From: Paenibacillus glycanilyticus
GTDB taxonomy: Bacteria > Bacillota > Bacilli > Paenibacillales > Paenibacillaceae
DNA: 64,000 nucleotides
Direction: 5' to 3'
Assembly (NCBI RefSeq): GCF_030161375.1
Contig: NZ_BSSQ01000014.1
Location: 446,628-510,627, forward strand
Part shown: piece after piece, positions 1 to 8,428 of the stretch
How the letters are laid out: each line of letters starts with the position of its first letter
Numbering within the stretch: the first letter of the stretch is position 1
Made by a program: the position numbers and the translations under genes
Notes under the pieces: model-generated
Seen by the model: only the letters and a program-made list of their open reading frames with translations
Told to the model about the DNA's origin: nothing
Database searches by the model: none

Positions 1-1
1 T

Positions 2-505
2 ACGCATGCTGTCTACCGTGACGGCACAATTGGCAAAGCCAAAAACGATCTTGAAGTAACCGCGCACCGCTTAACGGAGCAGTTGTCCCCAACTGGCGGA
101 CGCGCTTATGTAGCAGTGGCGAAAGCTTTGGTTACGCAATCCAGCTCGGCGATTCCGGTTGTTCCTCTCTACATCTCGGCGCTGTTCAAGGTCATGAAGG
201 AAAAAGGCATCCATGAGGGCACGATCGAGCAAATGTACCGTTTGTTTGCAACCCGCCTGTATGTGGACGGCCAAACGCCTGTTGACGACAAAGGCCTCAT
301 CCGCATCGATGACTGGGAAATGCGCGATGACGTCCAAGCTGAAGTAGACAAGCTGTGGGCAGAGATCACAACGGAGAATGTTTACGAATTGTCCGATCTC
401 GAAGGCTACCGCCGCGAATTCTTCCAACTGTTCGGCTTCGAAACCGAAGGCGTTGATTACGAAGCGGATACCAATCCGGAAGTCGCTATTCCAAACCTTC
501 GCTAA
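2..505 (+). CDS. fabV: Enoyl-ACP reductase FabV, 3' part
   Basis: FabV is the NADH-dependent trans-2-enoyl-ACP/CoA reductase that performs the last step of each fatty-acid elongation cycle. The window opens inside the gene, so only the C-terminal 167 codons are seen and the start is missing. Reading frame 2 gives residues typical of the family: GTIGKAKNDLE, then GGRAYVAVAKALVTQSSSAI, then IRIDDWEMRDDVQ. FabV is a long SDR-type enzyme of about 400 residues. In the reads here it keeps the family C-terminal half with no frameshift. A bidirectional terminator follows the stop. The identification is by recognition of the conserved C-terminal segments. Whether it is the only enoyl-ACP reductase of this organism cannot be judged from the window. 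Confidence 0.9.
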   Translation, partial: THAVYRDGTIGKAKNDLEVTAHRLTEQLSPTGGRAYVAVAKALVTQSSSAIPVVPLYISALFKVMKEKGIHEGTIEQMYRLFATRLYVDGQTPVDDKGLIRIDDWEMRDDVQAEVDKLWAEITTENVYELSDLEGYRREFFQLFGFETEGVDYEADTNPEVAIPNLR

Positions 506-513
506 AATAACGC

Positions 514-550
514 AAAAAACCGGAGCAGGCTTGACCTGCTCCGGTTTTTT
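514..550. terminator. Bidirectional terminator fabV / LLM oxidoreductase
   Basis: An A-run, a 10-bp GC-rich stem (CCGGAGCAGG / CCTGCTCCGG, loop CTTGA) and a T-run. A- and T-runs on both sides let it serve fabV from the left and the convergent flavin oxidoreductase gene from the right. Confidence 0.9.
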
Positions 551-584
551 GCGTTTGTTTTGAAACATGTGGACCGCACACGTT

Positions 585-1598
585 TTACTTCCCGCTTAGT
601 CCAAGCTGAGCAATCAGCTCGTAAGACTTCAGCCGCTCCTGATGATCATAAATCGCGCAGTTGATAATCACTTCGTCGGCGTCAGTCTGTTCAATAAACG
701 CATTGAGCTTTGCTTCCACCGTCTGCGGGCTGCCTTTAATCGCCGTACGCAGTTGATTTCGCACCGCCGTCAGCTCATGCGGATTTGCGACTCCCTCCAG
801 ATCAGCCGGCGGTTGAATTTTTCTCGGTACGCCGCCCCGGATCAAATTCAGGAATTGCTGCTCGAGCGTAGTCCCGAGCCATTCCGCATGCTCATCCGTA
901 TCGGCAGCAATTGCATTAACGCCAACCATCGCATATGGCTTATCCAAATAGGCCGAAGGCTTAAAGCTGTTGCGGTAAATATCTAGTGCCGGCAAGGTGA
1001 AGTCCGGCGAGAAATGGCTGGCGAAGCCAAATGGCAGTCCCAGCTCCCCGGCTAGTCTTGCGCTGAAATCACTGGAGCCTAGCAGCCAGATCGGCACATC
1101 AAGTCCTTCGCCCGGCACCGCGCGAACCGCCCGCTCCGATTCCGGTCCCCGGAAATAACCGCGCAGTTCCTCCAGCATCGCGGGGAAATTCTCCCCGCCG
1201 TACAAGTCGCGGCGCAGCGCCATCATTGTCTGCCGGTCACTGCCCGGCGCGCGGCCAAGCCCAAGATCAATCCGGCCAGGATATAGCGACTCCAGCGTAC
1301 CGAATTGCTCTGCAATAATGAGCGGCGCATGGTTTGGCAGCATGATGCCGCCGGAACCTACCCGAATCGTCGAAGTGCCGCCGGCAATATGTCCGATTAC
1401 CAAGGATGTGGCCGAACTCGCAATTCCCGGCATGCTGTGATGCTCGGCTACCCAATAACGGGTATAACCCCATTGTTCCGCGTGTTGGGCAAGATCAAGA
1501 CTGTTGCGCAAAGCGTCCGAGGCCGTCGATCCCTCAACGATTGGAGCCAGATCTAATATAGATAGCTTGACGTTGCCAAGCTTTTTGGATGTAGTCAT
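585..1598 (-). CDS. LLM-class flavin-dependent oxidoreductase (luciferase-like)
   Basis: A 337-residue bacterial-luciferase-like monooxygenase of the MsnO8/YvbT type. Such enzymes use reduced FMN and O2; the substrate cannot be predicted. Visible hallmarks: the N-terminal LSILDLAPIVEG strand, WVAEHHSMPGIASSA (about residues 49-63), the VGSGGIMLPNHAPL segment, and GRIDLGLGRAPGSD. The length matches the family. The start is supported by AAAGGAGA a few bases upstream of the ATG. The gene is monocistronic: it converges on fabV and diverges from acnA across a 248-base region. A second, more distant LLM-class enzyme is encoded at 40712-41770. Confidence 0.85.
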   Translation of the reverse strand: MTTSKKLGNVKLSILDLAPIVEGSTASDALRNSLDLAQHAEQWGYTRYWVAEHHSMPGIASSATSLVIGHIAGGTSTIRVGSGGIMLPNHAPLIIAEQFGTLESLYPGRIDLGLGRAPGSDRQTMMALRRDLYGGENFPAMLEELRGYFRGPESERAVRAVPGEGLDVPIWLLGSSDFSARLAGELGLPFGFASHFSPDFTLPALDIYRNSFKPSAYLDKPYAMVGVNAIAADTDEHAEWLGTTLEQQFLNLIRGGVPRKIQPPADLEGVANPHELTAVRNQLRTAIKGSPQTVEAKLNAFIEQTDADEVIINCAIYDHQERLKSYELIAQLGLSGK

Positions 1599-1734
1599 GT
1601 TTCACTCTCCTTTTCTCACAATGACATCTTAACCATTATAACGAAGTTCTATCGCGTCTGCTATACATTAGTAAGTGACTGCAGAAAACACAATGTTTCC
1701 CTACTAAAATCCGCCATCGTCTGCCTGAATTCGC

Positions 1735-1763
1735 TTTACGAACCTCACATCACGAGCTATAAT
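1735..1763 (+). promoter_or_regulatory. acnA sigma-A promoter
   Basis: -35 TTTACG (1735-1740), 17-base spacer and perfect -10 TATAAT (1758-1763), about 84 bases upstream of the acnA start. Confidence 0.7.
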
Positions 1764-1789
1764 AAAGACATAACGATTTTTGAAATAGG

Positions 1790-1806
1790 GTTTCACAGAA
1801 TGAAAC
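1790..1806 (+). promoter_or_regulatory. Inverted repeat in acnA leader
   Basis: GTTTCA-N5-TGAAAC lies just downstream of the predicted transcription start of acnA. It could be an operator (CcpC and CodY act in this kind of position in Bacillus) or a small leader hairpin. The binding factor is not identifiable by eye. Confidence 0.35.
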
Positions 1807-1846
1807 AACAAAATCGTCAACATCATTCAAGGAGGAATACCTGAAC

Positions 1847-4555
1847 ATGGCAAATCAAGACCATTATTCCGTTCGTTCTAGCCTGGAAGTCGGTGGCAAG
1901 TCTTATGCTTACTACAGCCTTCAAGGACTGGAAAACCAAGGACTTGGCGACATTTCCAAACTTCCATTTTCGATCAAAGTATTGCTCGAAGGCGCTGTTC
2001 GTCAATTTGACGGCCGTGCGATTACGAAAGAGCATGTTAAACAACTTGCTGATTGGGCGGCTAACCGCGACGACAAAGAAATTCCTTTTATCCCTTCCCG
2101 TATCGTACTGCAGGACTTGACTGGCGTACCGGTAGTCGTTGACCTTGCGGCAATGCGCGAAACGGTTAAAAAAGCAGGCGGCGACCCTAAAAAAATCAAC
2201 CCGCTTGTACCCGTCGATCTTGTAATCGACCACTCCGTAATGGTTGACGCATTTGGTTCCCCGGACGCGCTTGAAATCAACCAACGCATCGAGTTCGAAC
2301 GGAACGCAGAGCGCTACCGCTTCTTCCGTTGGGCACAAACGGCATTTGATAATTTCCGCGCTGTACCGCCAGATACAGGTATCGTTCACCAAGTTAACTT
2401 GGAGTACCTGGCATCCGTTGCGGCTACAAAAACAGTTGACGGCGAAACTTTCGTATTCCCGGACTCCCTCGTAGGTACGGACTCCCATACGACGATGATC
2501 AACGGTCTTGGTATCGTTGGCTGGGGCGTTGGCGGTATCGAAGCGGAAGCTGGCATGCTTGGCCAACCGCTCTACTTCGTAACTCCTGAAGTTATCGGCT
2601 TCAAACTGACTGGCAGCCTGGCAGAAGGCGCTACGGCGACTGACCTTGCGCTGACAATCACTCAAATGCTTCGTAAAAAAGGCGTTGTAGGCAAATTCGT
2701 CGAGTTCTTCGGTTCCGGCTTGTCCAACATCAGCCTTCCTGACCGTGCAACAGTTGCTAACATGGCTCCTGAGTACGGCGCAACAATCGGCTTCTTCCCG
2801 GTTGACGCAACTACACTCGACTTCCTGCGCGCTACTGGCCGTACAGAAGAGCAAATCGAGCTGGTTGAAGCTTACTACAAAGCGCAAGACATGTTCCGTA
2901 CGGACGCTACGAAGGACCCTGTCTTCACTGAAGTAGTTGAACTCGACCTTTCGACGGTTGTTCCTTCCCTTGCCGGTCCTAAACGTCCGCAAGACCGTAT
3001 CGAGCTGACTTCGATGAAAGACGCTTGGAACGAAATCGTTCGCAAGCCAGTCGACAAAGGCGGCTACGGCCTGACTGACGAGAAAACGGAAGAAGTCGTT
3101 ACAATTAACCATGCTAACGGCAAAGTAAGCGAAATGAAAGCTGGCGCAGTTGTTCTGGCCGCTATCACTTCCTGTACGAATACTTCCAACCCTAGCGTTA
3201 TGGTAGGTGCAGGCCTTGTAGCGAAGAAAGCTGTCGCTCGCGGTCTCGTTAAACCAGAATACGTGAAGAGCTCGCTGACTCCAGGTTCCCTGGTTGTTAC
3301 TGACTACCTCGTAAAAGCAGGTCTGCTTGAGTCGCTTGAAGCACTTGGCTTCCACGTTGCCGGTTATGGCTGCGCAACATGTATCGGTAACTCCGGTCCA
3401 TTGCCGGAAGACGTAAGCGCGGCTATTGCCGACAACGACATGACTGTTGCTGCCGTATTGTCCGGTAACCGTAACTTTGAAGGCCGTATCCACGCGCAAA
3501 TCAAAGCGAACTACCTGGCATCGCCGCCACTTGTTGTTGCTTACGCACTGGCTGGTACGGTTAATATCGACTTTGCTAGCGAGCCAATCGGCTTCGATCC
3601 GCAAGGCGAGCCTGTCTTCTTGAAAGACATCTGGCCAACGAACCAAGAAATCGCCGATGCGATGAGCGCTTCGCTGTCCCCAGAAATGTTCCGTGCGAAA
3701 TACGAAAATGTATACACGCAAAACGAACGTTGGAACGCGATTCCGGTACCGGAAGGCGAACTGTACGAGTGGGATCCGAAATCCACTTACATCGCTAACC
3801 CGCCGTTCTTCGACAGCCTTGCTGACGGCATCCGCGACGTTGAAGACATCAAAGCAGCAAAAACTTTGCTTGCTCTTGGCGACTCGGTTACAACTGACCA
3901 TATCTCGCCTGCAGGCAGCATCCGTCCAGATGCTCCAGGCGGTAAATATCTGATCGCTAACGGCGTTGAGAAGAAAGACTTCAACTCCTACGGCTCCCGC
4001 CGCGGTCATCACGAAGTTATGGTTCGCGGTACATTCGCGAACATCCGTATCCGCAACCACATGGCTCCAGGTACTGAAGGTGGCTTCTCCACTTACCAGC
4101 CTACCGGCGAAGTGACTTCCGTATACGATGCTTCGATGAAGTACCAAGCGGACAAAACAAACCTGGTTGTACTCGGCGGTAAAGAGTACGGTACAGGCAG
4201 CTCCCGTGACTGGGCAGCAAAAGGTACGTTCCTGCTCGGCGTTAAAGCTGTTATTACAGAAAGCTTCGAGCGTATTCACCGTTCCAACTTGGTTGGCATG
4301 GGCGTTCTTCCGCTTCAGTTCCAAGCTGGTCAAGGCTGGCAGGCGCTTGGTCTGACAGGTTTCGAAACCTTCGATATCGTTGGTCTGAATAACGATGTTC
4401 AACCTGGCGATCTGGTTTCGGTTATCGCGACTAAAGAAGACGGTTCCCAAATCGAATTCAAAGTTATCGTACGCCTCGACTCCCTCGTGGACGTTGACTA
4501 CTACCGTAACGGCGGTATCCTGCAAACGGTTCTGCGTCAAATGATTAAGAACTAA
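1847..4555 (+). CDS. acnA: Aconitate hydratase (aconitase A)
   Basis: A 902-residue aconitase of the AcnA/IRP1 type (B. subtilis CitB is about the same length), interconverting citrate and isocitrate through a [4Fe-4S] cluster in the TCA cycle. The cluster cysteines are visible: C443 in SCTNTSNPS, and C509 and C512 in YGCATCIGNSGP. The substrate-binding segments LVGTDSHTTMINGLG and the C-terminal swivel-domain motif YGTGSSRDWAAKG are intact. The start is set by AAGGAGG at 1829-1835. Codon use is strongly biased, as expected for a highly expressed gene. Members of this family can moonlight as RNA-binding regulators when the cluster is lost; the sequence does not show whether this one does. It is a single-gene transcript ending at its own terminator. 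Confidence 0.98.
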   Translation: MANQDHYSVRSSLEVGGKSYAYYSLQGLENQGLGDISKLPFSIKVLLEGAVRQFDGRAITKEHVKQLADWAANRDDKEIPFIPSRIVLQDLTGVPVVVDLAAMRETVKKAGGDPKKINPLVPVDLVIDHSVMVDAFGSPDALEINQRIEFERNAERYRFFRWAQTAFDNFRAVPPDTGIVHQVNLEYLASVAATKTVDGETFVFPDSLVGTDSHTTMINGLGIVGWGVGGIEAEAGMLGQPLYFVTPEVIGFKLTGSLAEGATATDLALTITQMLRKKGVVGKFVEFFGSGLSNISLPDRATVANMAPEYGATIGFFPVDATTLDFLRATGRTEEQIELVEAYYKAQDMFRTDATKDPVFTEVVELDLSTVVPSLAGPKRPQDRIELTSMKDAWNEIVRKPVDKGGYGLTDEKTEEVVTINHANGKVSEMKAGAVVLAAITSCTNTSNPSVMVGAGLVAKKAVARGLVKPEYVKSSLTPGSLVVTDYLVKAGLLESLEALGFHVAGYGCATCIGNSGPLPEDVSAAIADNDMTVAAVLSGNRNFEGRIHAQIKANYLASPPLVVAYALAGTVNIDFASEPIGFDPQGEPVFLKDIWPTNQEIADAMSASLSPEMFRAKYENVYTQNERWNAIPVPEGELYEWDPKSTYIANPPFFDSLADGIRDVEDIKAAKTLLALGDSVTTDHISPAGSIRPDAPGGKYLIANGVEKKDFNSYGSRRGHHEVMVRGTFANIRIRNHMAPGTEGGFSTYQPTGEVTSVYDASMKYQADKTNLVVLGGKEYGTGSSRDWAAKGTFLLGVKAVITESFERIHRSNLVGMGVLPLQFQAGQGWQALGLTGFETFDIVGLNNDVQPGDLVSVIATKEDGSQIEFKVIVRLDSLVDVDYYRNGGILQTVLRQMIKN

Positions 4556-4570
4556 TTCCTTATTTATAGC

Positions 4571-4601
4571 AAAAGGCGAGCCCTCAGCGGCTCGCCTTTT
4601 T
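4571..4601. terminator. Bidirectional terminator acnA / TetR gene
   Basis: AAAAGGCGAGCC / GGCTCGCCTTTT stem with a CTCAGC loop, flanked by A- and T-runs. It sits between the convergent acnA and P450-TetR transcription units. Confidence 0.9.
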
Positions 4602-4621
4602 AATTGGCTATGTAACAACGG

Positions 4622-5185
4622 TTACTCCAGTTCTGTTAGCAATCCCGTCGTGACAGCCGTATACAGCAGACGGTTAATCTGTTCGCGCTTCGCTTCACTC
4701 GGGTGCCGCAAATAATAGCTGCACATTCCGTTCAGCATCGTGAGTACGCCGGACGCCGCCATTTGTCCGTCATCCTTGGCCATTCCGGCTTCAACAAGGA
4801 TATCGGCAATAAATTGAATATACGCGTCACGTTCATTCCGTACGGCGAGAAGAACCTCTTCCTCAATTCCGTTCGTGATCTCATTGAAGAAAATATGCGC
4901 CAGCTCGCTGTATTCCAAGAATAGCTCAACGTTTAGTCGAATAACCAGCTCGATCTGTTCTTGAAGCGAACGATCCTTGTTGATTTCCGTCTTGATCGTA
5001 TCGGTAATCATTTGCAATCCTTCCGTAATCAACGCCTGGAACATCCGCGCCTTGCTCGGAAAATGATAATATAGCGTTCCCTTAGCCACGCCAGCTTCCA
5101 GCGCGATATCCTCCATGCTGGACCGGTGATAGCCGCTGCGCGAGAACATTCGCGCTGCCGCGTCTAATATTTTGTCTCTGCTCAT
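4622..5185 (-). CDS. TetR-family repressor, probable regulator of the adjacent P450
   Basis: A 187-residue TetR/AcrR-type regulator. The N-terminal helix-turn-helix is clear (ILDAAARMFSRSGYHRSS, then VAKGTLYYHFPSK, about residues 6-47). The C-terminal ligand-binding half is helical and not assignable to a ligand. It is the second gene of an operon, 16 bases downstream of a cytochrome P450. The promoter of that operon carries a palindrome of the type bound by TetR proteins, directly after the -10 box. The simplest reading is that this protein represses its own operon and is released by a P450 substrate or related toxic compound; that is inference from layout. Confidence 0.9.
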   Translation of the reverse strand: MSRDKILDAAARMFSRSGYHRSSMEDIALEAGVAKGTLYYHFPSKARMFQALITEGLQMITDTIKTEINKDRSLQEQIELVIRLNVELFLEYSELAHIFFNEITNGIEEEVLLAVRNERDAYIQFIADILVEAGMAKDDGQMAASGVLTMLNGMCSYYLRHPSEAKREQINRLLYTAVTTGLLTELE

Positions 5186-5201
5186 AGGCGATAGTCTCCA
5201 T

Positions 5202-6338
5202 TCATACCCTGATCCTCAATTGTTTAATGCCAAACATCATGTCACTTTCCAGCCTCTCGAGCGGTTTGTCATCCGTACGCTGCAGCCTTTCAATCCGGTC
5301 AACGATGACGTCTAGCGCTACCCTCGCTTCAAGCCGCGCCAACATCGCCCCCAGGCAGAAATGAATCCCTTGACCAAAAGCCAAATGCGGGTTTGGGCTT
5401 CGCCTGATGTCGAACTTCCCAGGGTCTGCGAACACGTTCTCATCATGGTTGGCCGCTCCAATAAAAGTGTAAACCCTTTGCCCCTCTTTCATCAAATGCC
5501 CGTTCCAATTCATATCGGCCTTCACCCTGCGTTCCATGAATTGCACCGGCGAACAGAAGCGGAGCGTTTCCTCGACCGTTCCGGGAATCAGCGCGCGATT
5601 CAAGCGAAGCTCGTTGAACGTATCCGGGCTGCTCTCGAGGCACATAATCATCGAGGATATGAGATTGGTTGTCGTTTCGTTTCCGGCGACGAGCAGCAGG
5701 ATGCACATTCCGATCACTTCCAGCTCGCTAAGACCGTTATCATCCTCCATGCAGGACTGCACGAGTGCCGTTATCAAATCATCCTGAGGCTGCTCGCGCC
5801 GCTCTTTGATCTGGACGCGGAAATAATCCCTCATTTCCATCTGGCATTGCAAATAACGCGAATAATCTATTCCAACAAGATCATCAGACCATCTCTTGAA
5901 CAACTCCCGATCTTCCGGAGGAATGCCCAGCATCTCCGCGATTACGATAACGGGCAGCGGGCTTGCAAAGTCGCTTACGACTTCGATACTCCTAGCGGCA
6001 GCAGCCCGGTCAAGCATCTCCACCGCAATCTTCCGGATTCGAGGTTCCATCGCCTCTATGGCCTTCGCGGAAAATGCTTTCGCGATGAGGGATCTCATCC
6101 GCTTATGTTTAGGCGGGTCCCGCCGCAAAATGCTGCCCTCGATCGGTTCGTCTTCGGATGGATTCTCTTGCATCTGAGAAGAAAAATGCTCGTAATCGGC
6201 AAAGATTCGTTTGACGCCGTCATGCCTATAGACCGACCATGAACCGCTATCCGAATTGTACAACGCCGCTCCTGCCGCGCGCTGCTGTTTGTACCGCTCC
6301 AGAGGAAGCAAATCATATTGGCTAACCCACTTCATCAT
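5202..6338 (-). CDS. Cytochrome P450
   Basis: A bacterial class I-type soluble P450 of about 378 residues, a heme monooxygenase that needs separate redox partners, none of which is encoded here. Seen: the I-helix oxygen-activation motif AGNETT, the ExxR region of the K helix (EETLRFCSP), and the heme loop FGQGIHFCLGAMLARLE with the thiolate ligand at about C328. A longer reading from a TTG at 6344 is possible, but GGGAGG sits 6 bases before the ATG at 6338, so that start is chosen; the next ATG (6335) is the alternative. It is the first gene of a two-gene operon with a TetR regulator. CYP107-like bacterial enzymes resemble it, but the substrate is unknown. Confidence 0.92.
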   Translation of the reverse strand: MMKWVSQYDLLPLERYKQQRAAGAALYNSDSGSWSVYRHDGVKRIFADYEHFSSQMQENPSEDEPIEGSILRRDPPKHKRMRSLIAKAFSAKAIEAMEPRIRKIAVEMLDRAAAARSIEVVSDFASPLPVIVIAEMLGIPPEDRELFKRWSDDLVGIDYSRYLQCQMEMRDYFRVQIKERREQPQDDLITALVQSCMEDDNGLSELEVIGMCILLLVAGNETTTNLISSMIMCLESSPDTFNELRLNRALIPGTVEETLRFCSPVQFMERRVKADMNWNGHLMKEGQRVYTFIGAANHDENVFADPGKFDIRRSPNPHLAFGQGIHFCLGAMLARLEARVALDVIVDRIERLQRTDDKPLERLESDMMFGIKQLRIRV

Positions 6339-6358
6339 AAACAACCTCCCATTTCTGT

Positions 6359-6372
6359 ACTGACTGGTCAGT
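6359..6372. promoter_or_regulatory. TetR-type operator of the P450 operon
   Basis: ACTGAC-TG-GTCAGT, a perfect 6+6 inverted repeat with a 2-base centre. It begins 3 bases downstream of the -10 box, covering the transcription start of the P450-TetR operon. This half-site sequence is common for TetR/QacR-type repressors. Confidence 0.75.
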
Positions 6373-6375
6373 TTA

Positions 6376-6404
6376 ATTATGATTCAGGTTTAATCTCATG
6401 TCAA
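6376..6404 (-). promoter_or_regulatory. P450-TetR operon promoter
   Basis: On the minus strand: perfect -35 TTGACA (6404-6399), 17-base spacer, -10 CATAAT (6381-6376). The operator lies immediately downstream. Confidence 0.8.
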
Positions 6405-6445
6405 TTGTATTCATTGCGTTTAGATGAGCCTATTTATGAAACAAC

Positions 6446-6477
6446 AAAAAAAGGCTGTCCTAATTCAGGACAGCCTT
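6446..6477 (-). terminator. Terminator of the TerC-type gene
   Basis: AAGGCTGTCC / GGACAGCCTT stem with a 7-base loop, followed on the minus strand by a run of seven T. Confidence 0.88.
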
Positions 6478-6490
6478 CTCTTCCCAGCCG

Positions 6491-7180
6491 TTACTCGTGC
6501 GCGGCTTGGGGATGTTTTTTCTTCCATTCGTTCGTCCACAACCCTGCTCCAAGCACCGTCACAACGGCTATTGCAATAACCAGCCACTTCACGACCAGGT
6601 TCTCTTCGAACCAATCTTGCCAGACAGGCTCATGGGTAATCATCTTGGAAGCGGTATACGCCAATACGGCCGAACCCGCGTAGATGATCCAAGGGAATTT
6701 GCTCAGCAGCTTGATGAACAAGGTGCTTCCCCATACTACGATCGGAATACTGATGATCAGACCAATGACAACAAGCAACGTATGTCCATGGGCCGCACCG
6801 GCAACGGCTATAACATTATCCAGGCCCATTGCCGCATCGGCTACAATAATCGTCCATACGGAAGCCCATAACGTATTGCCCGCTTTGATGTTCCCATGGT
6901 CTTCTTCCTGGACCAGCAGCTTATACGCAATCCAGAGTAGAATAATCCCTCCGGCAACAAGCAGCCAAGGAACCCGAAGCAAATAGACAACTAATATGGT
7001 TGCAACGATCCGAAGCAGAATAGCTCCGCAGGTCCCGTACAAAATGGCTTTTTTCTGTGTATCCTTTGGAAGGCGCTTTGCCGCCATTCCGATTACAATT
7101 GCATTATCGCCAGCCAAAATAAGATCAATAAATACAATGGACAGCAAGGTAGTCAGTAATTCAAACGGCGTCAAGTCCAA
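6491..7180 (-). CDS. TerC-family integral membrane protein (YjbE/YceF-like)
   Basis: A 229-residue, about seven-helix membrane protein of the TerC family. Bacillus members have been linked to Mn(II) export or loading of Mn onto exported enzymes, and others to tellurite resistance. Both family signature segments with conserved acidic residues are present: IDLILAGDNAIVIGMAAKR near the N-terminus, and DAAMGLDNVIAVAG near the middle. The C-terminus is a short basic tail. The annotated start is a TTG; a second TTG two codons later (7174) has better spacing from AAGGGG and may be the real start. Many relatives are controlled by a manganese yybP-ykoY riboswitch, but the short upstream region here (85 bases) shows none. 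Confidence 0.85.
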   Translation of the reverse strand: MDLTPFELLTTLLSIVFIDLILAGDNAIVIGMAAKRLPKDTQKKAILYGTCGAILLRIVATILVVYLLRVPWLLVAGGIILLWIAYKLLVQEEDHGNIKAGNTLWASVWTIIVADAAMGLDNVIAVAGAAHGHTLLVVIGLIISIPIVVWGSTLFIKLLSKFPWIIYAGSAVLAYTASKMITHEPVWQDWFEENLVVKWLVIAIAVVTVLGAGLWTNEWKKKHPQAAHE

Positions 7181-7265
7181 TTCCCCTTCTTTCTTGCTTG
7201 ATAAACAATAACAACAATCATTATAGTTTATTTTTTGCGAAGGATGTAATATTTATTGATAAAAT

Positions 7266-8321
7266 TTAATCATGCAAAGCCGTGTGGCGTTTGTACAAAT
7301 CTTCAACCACCATGCACGCCATCGCTTCTACAACCGGAACGACGCGCGGACAGATACATGGATCATGACGGCCAATCGTCTGGATCGTGTGCTCATTGCC
7401 TTCTTCGTCAACCGTTTGCTGCGGAAGCGAGATGGATGAGGTTGGTTTGACCGCGATGCGGAAAACAATGTCCTGCCCCGTGCTGATGCCGCCCACAATA
7501 CCGCCGGCATTGTTCGTCAAGAAGCCGTTTGCGTCCATTTCATCGTTGTGCTCGCTGCCGAACATCGTTGTTGCCGCAAACCCCGCGCCAAACTCAATGC
7601 CTTTAACAGCGCCGATCGACAGCATGGCTTTAGCGAGTTCCGCGTCCAGCTTATCGAATGCCGGCTCCCCGATCCCCGGCTTCACGCCACGGATGATGCA
7701 CTCCACAACGCCACCGCAGCTGTTGCCTTTAGCGGAAAGATCCTCTACAAGCTTGACCATTCTGTCCGCCGCGTTCAGATCGGCTGCACGCATCGGGTTT
7801 TTCTCGATAACGGATTCGTCAAACGTCTCGCATTTGATGCCGCCCGCTTCTTTGGTGTATGCCACGATCGATACGCCACGGCGCTCCAACAGCTTGCGCG
7901 CAATGGCGCCCGCTGCTACGCGCCCTGCCGTTTCGCGGCCGGATGCGCGTCCGCTTCCGCGATGATCGCGATGGCCGTATTTGCTCACGTATGTGAAATC
8001 CGCATGTCCCGGACGGTACAATTTGCGGTTTGCTTCATAATCCTTCGACTTCATATCCGTATTGTTCAGCATAACGGCCAGTGGCGCGCCTGTTGTTTTC
8101 CCTTCGAATACGCCGGACAGGATCCGGATAATATCGTATTCTTTGCGTGGTGTCGTAACCGAAGATTGACCCGGCTTGCGGCGGTCCATTTGCACCTGAA
8201 TATCCGCTTCCGTAAGTTCAACTCCCGGCGTAACGCCGTCAATAATAACCCCTACTGCCTCGCCGTGCGATTCGCCAAACGTCGTCATCTTGAAATGAGT
8301 GCCAAAGCTGCTTCCTGACAT
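7266..8321 (-). CDS. aroC: Chorismate synthase
   Basis: Converts EPSP to chorismate, the last common step of aromatic amino acid and folate/menaquinone synthesis, using reduced FMN as a catalyst. The product is 351 residues with all family signatures: MSGSSFGTHFKMTTFGESHG at the N-terminus, the GHADFTYVSKYGHRDHRGSG segment, and the GRETAGRVAAGAIARKLL stretch. An upstream in-frame ATG at 8366 is rejected because it overlaps a TATAAT-like -10 box and has no ribosome site. The start at 8321 has GAAAGG upstream and aligns with the family N-terminus. It stands alone rather than in a shikimate operon and is divergent from a LysR gene. Confidence 0.97.
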   Translation of the reverse strand: MSGSSFGTHFKMTTFGESHGEAVGVIIDGVTPGVELTEADIQVQMDRRKPGQSSVTTPRKEYDIIRILSGVFEGKTTGAPLAVMLNNTDMKSKDYEANRKLYRPGHADFTYVSKYGHRDHRGSGRASGRETAGRVAAGAIARKLLERRGVSIVAYTKEAGGIKCETFDESVIEKNPMRAADLNAADRMVKLVEDLSAKGNSCGGVVECIIRGVKPGIGEPAFDKLDAELAKAMLSIGAVKGIEFGAGFAATTMFGSEHNDEMDANGFLTNNAGGIVGGISTGQDIVFRIAVKPTSSISLPQQTVDEEGNEHTIQTIGRHDPCICPRVVPVVEAMACMVVEDLYKRHTALHD

Positions 8322-8370
8322 ATAAAAAACCAACCTTTCTCTTTTGACTATATCGATTAAATTCATTATA

Positions 8371-8395
8371 ATTTCAAATGTGCGATAAATGAAAT
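8371..8395. promoter_or_regulatory. Inverted repeat between aroC and lysR-type gene
   Basis: ATTTCA-N13-TGAAAT, a perfect 6+6 dyad in the 107-base divergent intergenic region. Its spacing suits a LysR-type regulator site and may serve autoregulation or control of aroC. No effector is suggested by the sequence. Confidence 0.4.
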
Positions 8396-8428
8396 CACAA
8401 TTCCATAGCGTTGCAATAGAGAGGGTTT

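Noticed and set aside
1823..4618. A 931-codon open frame on the minus strand opposite aconitase
   Set aside because: It mirrors the codon bias of acnA, has no ribosome site and resembles no protein; acnA is unambiguous.
7181..7265. Possible manganese yybP-ykoY riboswitch before the TerC-type gene
   Set aside because: The region is only 85 bases, AT-rich, and lacks the conserved riboswitch core.
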